11,314 bases of DNA from CANJBX01 sp041487815 (GTDB lineage: Bacteria; Pseudomonadota; Alphaproteobacteria; Rhizobiales; Xanthobacteraceae): assembly GCA_041487815.1 (NCBI GenBank), contig JBGPOB010000102.1, positions 1 to 11,314 on the forward strand. Reading direction: 5' to 3'. A program made the translations under genes and the position numbers. The notes beneath the pieces are model-generated. The model was given only the letters and a program-made list of their open reading frames with translations, was not told the origin of the DNA and searched no databases. Every line of letters starts with the position of its first letter. Position 1 is the stretch's first letter. Shown here one piece after another: positions 5,912-11,314 of the stretch.

Positions 5912-8900
5912 TCGCCTCCTCCATCCGCGCCATCGCCGGCGAGCGACCATTCCTTGACGCGCGCTAGGTGGTCGTAGTCGCCGTAGCGCGCCGTCCACAT
6001 CGGATTGACGAGCGAACGGTAAGGCTCCGCCGCATCCTCAAAGCGCGTGGCGACGAGCTGGAGTTTGCCGAGCGCCTGCGCGGCTTCCGCGTCGGGGGTG
6101 CTATCTTTCAATTTGATGCGCTTCTCCTCGCCGCCGGGCTCGCCGCCCTTGAGCGCGACATAGACGAGTTCCGCAACCGATGCGCCGGCCGCAATTCCCG
6201 CAAAGCCGCCGCCGCGCAGGATTGCCGCTTCGAGGGTAAGTTGCGGGGCCAAACCGACCTTGACTTCATCGTGCCCCGGCACGCGCCCCGTCTTGTAGTC
6301 GAGAATGGCGTAGCTGCCGTCCGCGATCCGCTCGATGCGGTCGGCGCGCGCGCGCAGGGTGAATTTGCGTTCGCCGATTGGAAATTCAATTCGGCCGCTC
6401 GTCTCCGCGTGCACGAGCCCGGCGCCGGCGCGGCGTTCGGCGTCCCAGCCGATGAACCAGCGCGCGATGCGCTCGAACCGCGGCCACCATAACGCGCGCG
6501 CCTCCGGGAAGTCGTCGAGCGGCGCGAAGTGCGTGCGGCCGATCCGGATCAATTCGGCGAGCGGTTCCGCCGGAAGTTTTTCAGCGAAGCGCTGCGTGAA
6601 TTCGCCGATGGCGGCGTGGATCGCGCTGCCGCGCTCGGCCGCGCCGGGGTCCGCGTCGATGGCATCGAGCGGCCGCAGGCGCAGGATGTGCCGGGCGTAT
6701 ATCGTGTAGGGGTCGCGCAGCCAGTTCTCGATTTCGGTGACGGATAGCGCGGTCGGGCGCGCCGCGCGCGGCGGCTTGGGCTCCGGCCGCGCAATCGGCG
6801 CGATGCGCGCGGGCTTGTCGATGGCGCGCGCCAGCGCAACATAGCCGGTCCCGCGGCTGGCAACGTCCTGCCAGCGTGCGCCGGCAACGGCGGCAAGCCG
6901 CTGCACGAAGCGCGAGGCGACCGTCGGCGCACCGGCAAGTTTGGTGGCGCGCGTCAGCAACACCTCCCTCGCCCCCAGCATCTGCGCGAAGTCGTGCGCG
7001 GTGAGGCCGATGCGCAGTTCCGGCAGATTGAGACCGAGCGCCTGGCGCATCGGCCGGCTCAGCCACGGATCGCTGTTGGCTTCGGGCGGCCACACGCCTT
7101 CGACGAGCCCGCCGAGAATCATGCGATCGGCATCGGCGAGCCGCGCTTCCAGCAGGCCGTAGATGCGCACATGGGCGCCCGCCGCACGGTCGCGACGCAC
7201 AGGGCGGCCGGCGATGGTCGCCGTGAAGAGCTCAGCATAGTCCTCGCGCGCCAGCGCGAAGTCGCTTTGCGCGGGCATCGCCGCGATGTCGTCGAATGCT
7301 TTGGCGAGCGCCGCCCCGTCTTCGCCCAGAAACGCCGCCGCGATGCCGCCGTTCCCGCTCAGCCGTTCCACGGCATCGCGGTGGCGCGATGCGAGTGTGC
7401 CAAAGGAGATTGGCCGCTCTTTCGCAATGGCCTCCAGCGGTTCCAGCGCCGGCGTTAGTTTTTCGATCAGGGCTTTGGCGGCGTCGAAATCCGCGGCGGT
7501 CAGCAGCGCGCGCGGATCGCTGGCGTGGATCTCCGAGGCCTCATTGCGCTTGAGTCTTTCCCATTCGCCGCGCGTGGTCGCGAGCGCGTGCGCCAGCGCG
7601 GCCGATCCTGCGCGCGGGCGCGGGCCGCGCAACACCGCACGTTCGAGCGCCGCGATCCCTAAGTGCAACGCGCCGGCGTCGGCGCCAAGCCGCAGCAGCG
7701 GATGCTTGAGCAGCGCCAGCAACGGCACCGGCGCCAGGCCTCCGAGCGCGACCTCGGCGGCAAGCCGCGCGAAGAGGCCGGCGGGCGTCGTTTCCAGCGG
7801 TTCGCCGCCGGTGTCGTCCGCCGCGATCCGCCAGCGGCCGAGCGCCGCCGCGACCCGGCGCGCCAGGCGGCGGTCCGGCGTCACCAGCGCGGCGGACTTG
7901 TCCTCTTCGACGGCCTCGCGCAGCGCGATCGCGATCGCCAGCGCTTCTTCTTCGGCATTGGCCGCTTCGATCATGGCGAGGTTGGTCAGCCCTGCGGCGA
8001 TCTGCGGCGCAAACTTTTCGTCGGCGAGCCGCGCGGGCCACTGGTCGGTGCTGGCGGCGGGCCGCAGCGCTTCGGAGGCCAACACGTCGCGACCGTGCGC
8101 CGCGGTTGCGCCGAGCGTGGCGACCGCGCTGCGTTGCAACTCCATGCGCGCGAGCAACGCCTGCATGGCAAACTGCGGATGGCCCGCCGCCGCCGCGACG
8201 CTCGCATTGCCGCCGATCAATTGCCAAGACTCTTCGTCGAGATGCGTATCGAGCCCCGGCAGCACGACCGCGCCATGCGGCAGGGAAGCGATTTTTGCGA
8301 TCAACGCGGCCGTCGCCGGCATCGAACCCGTGGAGCCGGCCGCGACCACCGGGCTGTCGGGCGCGGCGGCAAGCCGTTCGCTCTCGGCCGCGATCAGCTT
8401 GTCGCGGCGCTCTGCCTGTTCGATAGCGCCGCGTTCCTTGAGAATAGCCGGCCAGGCCTCGCGCGCGATCTGCAGGAATTGCAGCGTGTATTGCCAATAT
8501 TGGTCGAGGTCGGCGGGCACGCTGTTGTCGAGCTTCTCCCACGGCACCTGACGCGTCGTCATGTCGTCGATCAGGCGTGCGAGATCGCCGGCGAGCGCGA
8601 AGGCGGTGCTCGGCGAGGAGGCGACAAGCGGCGCGCCGCCGGCGCCGCGCACGGCGGGGGAGGCCGCCCATTTCAGGATGAGCTGCGCCAGCAACATCTG
8701 GCGCTCGAATCCGCCAATCGCCGGCGGCAGATCGAGCATAGCGGCGGCGCCCGCGGAATCGTCGAAGGCAAATTCGTCCTCGTCGATGCTGCCGAGCGGC
8801 ACGATGCGCGGCAGTACCGCGGCATCCGTATTCAACGCATCGAGAAACACCTCGCGTGCCATGCGGCAGGCGCGCTTGGTCGGCAGATAAAGCGTGGCGC

Positions 8901-9036
8901 GGGCGAGCTGCAACGGGTCGCGCGGGGCAAATCCAGGCACCAGTTCGCCCGCGATCAGCGCGCTCGCAAGCGTCGGCAGGAACGGAACCGAGGCCGGTAT
9001 GGTGTAGACGCGCGCGGATTTTCGCGACGGAATCAT
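5908..9036 (-). CDS. addB: AddB, nuclease/structural subunit of AddAB (alphaproteobacterial type)
   Basis: AddB partners AddA in processing DNA double-strand ends. The 1042-residue length and the opening (VYTIPASVPFLPTLASAL, residues 10-27) fit the alphaproteobacterial AddB family. The N-terminal two-thirds has a UvrD-like architecture but no true Walker A; AAGSTGSMPATAAL resembles a family block, not a P-loop with K-T. The C-terminal PD-(D/E)XK nuclease is intact: GSAIHAAI with H807, RADRIERI with D899, and ILDYKTGR with D913-Y-K915. Only one cysteine (in KRACRMAR, near residue 56) occurs in the whole protein, so the four-cysteine iron-sulfur cluster known from Bacillus AddB cannot form. ATG 9034-9036 is chosen by family start; no clear ribosome site precedes it. 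The gap to the upstream nucleotidyltransferase gene is 71 bp, with no terminator seen, so one operon is likely. Confidence 0.95.
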   Translation of the reverse strand: MIPSRKSARVYTIPASVPFLPTLASALIAGELVPGFAPRDPLQLARATLYLPTKRACRMAREVFLDALNTDAAVLPRIVPLGSIDEDEFAFDDSAGAAAMLDLPPAIGGFERQMLLAQLILKWAASPAVRGAGGAPLVASSPSTAFALAGDLARLIDDMTTRQVPWEKLDNSVPADLDQYWQYTLQFLQIAREAWPAILKERGAIEQAERRDKLIAAESERLAAAPDSPVVAAGSTGSMPATAALIAKIASLPHGAVVLPGLDTHLDEESWQLIGGNASVAAAAGHPQFAMQALLARMELQRSAVATLGATAAHGRDVLASEALRPAASTDQWPARLADEKFAPQIAAGLTNLAMIEAANAEEEALAIAIALREAVEEDKSAALVTPDRRLARRVAAALGRWRIAADDTGGEPLETTPAGLFARLAAEVALGGLAPVPLLALLKHPLLRLGADAGALHLGIAALERAVLRGPRPRAGSAALAHALATTRGEWERLKRNEASEIHASDPRALLTAADFDAAKALIEKLTPALEPLEAIAKERPISFGTLASRHRDAVERLSGNGGIAAAFLGEDGAALAKAFDDIAAMPAQSDFALAREDYAELFTATIAGRPVRRDRAAGAHVRIYGLLEARLADADRMILGGLVEGVWPPEANSDPWLSRPMRQALGLNLPELRIGLTAHDFAQMLGAREVLLTRATKLAGAPTVASRFVQRLAAVAGARWQDVASRGTGYVALARAIDKPARIAPIARPEPKPPRAARPTALSVTEIENWLRDPYTIYARHILRLRPLDAIDADPGAAERGSAIHAAIGEFTQRFAEKLPAEPLAELIRIGRTHFAPLDDFPEARALWWPRFERIARWFIGWDAERRAGAGLVHAETSGRIEFPIGERKFTLRARADRIERIADGSYAILDYKTGRVPGHDEVKVGLAPQLTLEAAILRGGGFAGIAAGASVAELVYVALKGGEPGGEEKRIKLKDSTPDAEAAQALGKLQLVATRFEDAAEPYRSLVNPMWTARYGDYDHLARVKEWSLAGDGADGGGE
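5915..5922 (-). promoter_or_regulatory. addA: Strong ribosome binding site of addA inside the end of addB
   Basis: On the - strand GGAGGAGG precedes the ATG at 5909-5911 with 3 nt spacing (6 nt from the first GGAGG). It codes at the same time for part of the AddB tail, Gly-Gly-Gly-Glu. With the ATGA stop/start overlap this fixes the addA start and suggests translational coupling. Confidence 0.8.
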
Positions 9037-9107
9037 GCCGCAGTCTAGCGCAGGGCGGAGCGGCTTATGTAAGTCTTTGTCGGCCGGCGTAAATACAGGC
9101 GCTGTGG

Positions 9108-9821
9108 TTATGCCGCGCTCGCGAGGATGGCCGCCTCGGCGGCGGCAACGGCCTCGGGCGTACCGACATGCATCCAGACGCCTTCGAGGCGCAGGCCCGT
9201 GAGGCGGCCGCGTTCGGCGGCGCGGTCGAGCACTACGGTCAACGGAAACTCGCCCGCGGGCGCGCCGGCGAACAGCGCGGGGGAGAACAGCGCGACGCCG
9301 GCAAAGACGAAGGGAACGATCTCTTGCTCGGCGCGGCGGCGTAGCGCGCCATCGGGGCTCATCGCGAAGTCGCCAAGCCCGCTGTAGCCGACGCTCGAAG
9401 CCGCCGGCGCCAGCAGCAGGAGCGCATCCATCCGTGCAGGCTCAAACGCCGCCGCCAGCCGCGCCAGGTTCGGCGACACGCCGTCGATCCAGAGCGTATC
9501 GGAATTGACGTGAAAGAACGGCGCGGCGCCGAGCCGCGGCAAGGCACTGGCGACCGCGCCGCCGGTACCGAGCAGGCGTACGCGTTCGTCGGAAATCACG
9601 ATCCGCGGCATTCGGCGCGACGCCAGATGGCGTTCGATCTCGTCGGCAAGATAATGAACATTGACGACCGCCGTGGTCACACCCGCGCCGGCAAGCTTGT
9701 CGAGCACATGATCGATCAGCGCCTTGCCGGCCACCGTCACCAGCGGCTTCGGGGTGCGGTCGCTGAGCGGCCGCATGCGGGTACCGAAGCCCGCGGCCAA
9801 CACCATGGCGTGGGTCGGCAT
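9108..9821 (-). CDS. murU: Sugar-1-phosphate nucleotidyltransferase, probably MurU-type
   Basis: The product transfers a nucleotidyl group to a sugar-1-phosphate (NTP_transferase family). Motifs: MVLAAGFGTRMRPLS (6-20) with the G-x-G-T-R-M nucleotide loop, PKPL (24-27) with the conserved lysine K25, LLGTGGAV (83-90), VNSD with metal-binding D108, and near the end VWMHVGTPEAVAAAE. At 237 residues from ATG 9821 it has the short MurU/HddC form. With an AmgK-type kinase two genes upstream, the likely reaction is MurNAc-1-P + UTP to UDP-MurNAc, as in Pseudomonas cell-wall recycling. Sequence alone does not prove the sugar, so a mannose- or heptose-1-phosphate enzyme remains possible. Start: ATG 9819-9821 has GGGG 5 nt upstream and fits family length; ATG 9858-9860 in frame would add 13 residues but has no ribosome site; a GTG at 9929 is less likely still. 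It appears to be in one transcription unit with pilZ and addB. Confidence 0.85.
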   Translation of the reverse strand: MPTHAMVLAAGFGTRMRPLSDRTPKPLVTVAGKALIDHVLDKLAGAGVTTAVVNVHYLADEIERHLASRRMPRIVISDERVRLLGTGGAVASALPRLGAAPFFHVNSDTLWIDGVSPNLARLAAAFEPARMDALLLLAPAASSVGYSGLGDFAMSPDGALRRRAEQEIVPFVFAGVALFSPALFAGAPAGEFPLTVVLDRAAERGRLTGLRLEGVWMHVGTPEAVAAAEAAILASAA

Positions 9822-9953
9822 TGAGACCCCAGGCGGATGTTCATTAGGGGGCGTCGTCATGGCGGGTTTTGGCCGGTTAGCATGCGAACATGACACAACG
9901 GCGGCGCTTGCAAACAGCCGGGGTTCCACGGGCGCTGCCGCGTTCGCATCCGG

Positions 9954-10262
9954 CTAGGACGCATTGGAGGTGGCCGCCTGCCGGACGGCGGATTCGCGAT
10001 GAAGGAAGCGCACGCCGATATAGTTGCCGTCCCGCCACACCAGGTCGCAGCGCCGATGGGCGCTGCCGATGGCCGACAGCAAGAGGATAAAATCCTTGAG
10101 GTCAAGTCCGTCAAGCGAGCCGTCAACCTGCAGCCGCGCGCCGGAGTCGGAAACGTCCAGCATCGTACACCGGCGCTGCCACGAACCGTCCCGGCCAACG
10201 ATCCGCATGTTGAAGCCGGTGCTGAACCTGACCCGTTTTGCGTTTCTGCGGTGTTCGCCCAT
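9954..10262 (-). CDS. Single-domain PilZ protein, putative c-di-GMP receptor
   Basis: This is a 102-residue protein consisting of little more than a PilZ domain. The two c-di-GMP contact motifs are present: R6-x-x-x-R10 in EHRRNAKRVRF and D36-x-S38-x-x-G41 in LDVSDSGARLQV. The C-terminal strand WRDGNYIGVRF is also typical. There is no signal or membrane segment, so it is cytosolic. Binding of c-di-GMP is inferred from the motifs; the partner and output are unknown. It lies 56 bp after the phosphotransferase gene and 132 bp before the nucleotidyltransferase start, all in one direction, so co-transcription is plausible. A -10-like TATGAT (plus 10289-10294) lies 26 nt ahead of the ATG but has no good -35. 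Ribosome site weak. Confidence 0.88.
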   Translation of the reverse strand: MGEHRRNAKRVRFSTGFNMRIVGRDGSWQRRCTMLDVSDSGARLQVDGSLDGLDLKDFILLLSAIGSAHRRCDLVWRDGNYIGVRFLHRESAVRQAATSNAS

Positions 10263-10318
10263 GATCGTGCATTCGCGGCAAGCGATGAATCATAGCGGCG
10301 TTAAGATTCCCATAACCT

Positions 10319-11314
10319 TCATTGCGCGGAGGCGTCCGGCGGCGGCACGTTGGACGTGTACCAGCTTGCCAGCGGCGCCAGATCAGGGTGCGCCAGCGAC
10401 CGCTGCAGATAGCTCCACACCCGCGGCAGGTGGGTAAGGTATTGCGGCTTGCCGTCGCGGCGATCGAGCCGCGCGAAAATTCCGAGAATCTTCGTCGCGC
10501 GTTGCGCGGCCACGGTCGCGTAGATTCGCGCGAACCGCGCGACATCAAAGTTCGCATTGTCGATCGTGCGCGCGCGCACGTAGGTGCCGATCAGCTCGAT
10601 CTCCCACGATTCCGGAACGTCGACGCGCGCGTCCTGCAACAGCGAGGCAAGGTCGTAAGCCGCCGGGCCGAGCACCGCGTCCTGAAAGTCGAGGAGGCCG
10701 AGGCAGGCGATGCCGCGGCGCTCCGGCAGCCAGATCAGATTCGGGGAATGGAAATCGCGCAGCACCCAGGTGTCGGGTGCTTCCACGGCGGGTTGCAGCG
10801 CATCGCGCCAGAGCGCGGTGAAGCGCGTGCGCGGTTCTCCCAAGATCGCGGCGCGCCGATAGGGCAGATACCAATCGATCAGCAGTTCCGCCTCGATGAG
10901 AAATGCGTCCATATCGTAGGCCGGCAGCTGGTATTCGACACGCGGGGCGACCGCCAGCCAGTCGGGCAGAATCTGCTTGTGCAGGGAAATTAGCACGTGC
11001 ACCGCCGCCTCGTAGCAATTGCGCTGCGGCGCGGGTGGATCGCCGGCGACGATGGTGCGGTCGCCGAGATCCTCAAGCGCGATGAAACCCTCATCGAGAT
11101 CGGCGGCATAGATTTCGGGCGCGGAGAAGCCGCGTTCGCGCAGCCCGCGCGCCAGCGCGACAAAGGGATTGATGTCCTCGGCAAGATGGGCGATCGTGCT
11201 GTAGGGCTTGCCATGTTTGACGGGAGGGTCATCGGGCCGCCGCGGTGAATTCATGAAGATGACCGTGCGCTGGCCGAGCGTCAGGCGCTCGTAGCTTCGG
11301 CTCGAAGCATCGCC
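10319..11314 (-). CDS. amgK: AmgK-type anomeric sugar kinase/phosphotransferase, N-terminus beyond the window
   Basis: This is an aminoglycoside-phosphotransferase-fold kinase. AmgK enzymes phosphorylate the anomeric position of MurNAc/GlcNAc, feeding MurU. The frame stays open through all 20 codons from ATG 11252-11254 to the right edge, and those codons read GDASSRSYERL...TVIF, the conserved N-terminal motif and strand of the family. That ATG is therefore internal and the gene is 5'-partial (331 codons visible). The catalytic loop is LRDFHSPN (Asp codon 10754-10756, Asn 10739-10741), with L in place of the usual His two residues before the Asp. The metal-binding DFQDAVLGPAAYDLASLLQD follows (Asp codon 10688-10690). 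The pairing with the nucleotidyltransferase supports a cell-wall sugar role. In many Rhizobiales this domain is, as I recall, fused behind a TsaE ATPase; the missing N-terminus could hold that. Stop TGA 10319-10321. Confidence 0.88.
   Translation of the reverse strand, partial: GDASSRSYERLTLGQRTVIFMNSPRRPDDPPVKHGKPYSTIAHLAEDINPFVALARGLRERGFSAPEIYAADLDEGFIALEDLGDRTIVAGDPPAPQRNCYEAAVHVLISLHKQILPDWLAVAPRVEYQLPAYDMDAFLIEAELLIDWYLPYRRAAILGEPRTRFTALWRDALQPAVEAPDTWVLRDFHSPNLIWLPERRGIACLGLLDFQDAVLGPAAYDLASLLQDARVDVPESWEIELIGTYVRARTIDNANFDVARFARIYATVAAQRATKILGIFARLDRRDGKPQYLTHLPRVWSYLQRSLAHPDLAPLASWYTSNVPPPDASAQ

Noticed and set aside
3542..5977. Very long open frame (about 811 codons) on the + strand opposite addA
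   Set aside because: It lies wholly antisense to a gene with all helicase and nuclease motifs in place. Its translation is Arg/Gly/Ala-rich without recognisable domains, as expected from G/C-biased third positions read on the other strand.
5909..5998. Upstream extension of addA to an ATG at 5998
   Set aside because: The 29 extra residues lie entirely within addB, are Arg-rich and non-conserved in look, whereas ATG 5911 has a strong ribosome site and the ATGA coupling overlap.
7286..9048. Long + strand open frames (about 421 and 461 codons) opposite addB
   Set aside because: Antisense shadows of addB: Ser/Ala- and Arg-rich composition, no motif, no ribosome site context that would outweigh the clear AddB reading.
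9861..9953. N-terminal extension of the nucleotidyltransferase to GTG 9929
   Set aside because: It would add residues unlike the family, and no ribosome site supports it; internal ATGs at 9860 and 9821 fit better.
11292..11306. Perfect short hairpin gcttcg-gct-cgaagc near the right edge
   Set aside because: It lies inside the conserved D-A-S-S-R-S-Y coding stretch of the kinase and has no T-run or regulatory context.

Overview
The window looks like chromosomal core DNA from a GC-rich alphaproteobacterium, most likely Hyphomicrobiales (Rhizobiales). The reasons are the alphaproteobacterial type of AddAB, the gene order amgK / nucleotidyltransferase / addB / addA / trxA next to folC, and the heavy G/C bias at third codon positions. 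The taxonomic placement is inference from recognised protein families, not from a search. I saw no rRNA, tRNA, CRISPR array, transposase or phage gene.

Layout. On the + strand, the 3' part of folC (folate synthesis) enters from the left edge and ends at 970. Everything else is on the - strand. Read in its own direction from the right edge, that strand carries: an AmgK-type sugar kinase/phosphotransferase whose N-terminus lies beyond the window; a small PilZ protein; a MurU-type sugar-1-phosphate nucleotidyltransferase; addB and addA, which overlap by 4 bases; trxA, with its own likely promoter and a clear rho-independent terminator; and a lone low-GC gene for a membrane-anchored or exported protein that I cannot name, facing folC tail to tail across a hairpin.

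How the genes work together. AmgK and MurU are known in other bacteria as consecutive steps of cell-wall sugar recycling (MurNAc to MurNAc-1-P to UDP-MurNAc). Here a putative c-di-GMP-binding PilZ protein sits between them. AddA and AddB form the helicase-nuclease that processes double-strand DNA ends for recombination. Thioredoxin and FolC are housekeeping functions.

I do not see a new defence system or gene cluster. The most unusual signals are: (1) an apparent 102-bp in-frame insertion inside folC, flanked by a 6-bp direct repeat and removable without breaking the family alignment; (2) a low-GC island between trxA and folC coding for a protein with two similar halves; (3) repeat and stem structures in the trxA leader; and (4) a phosphotransferase reading frame that continues past its first visible ATG and off the window.
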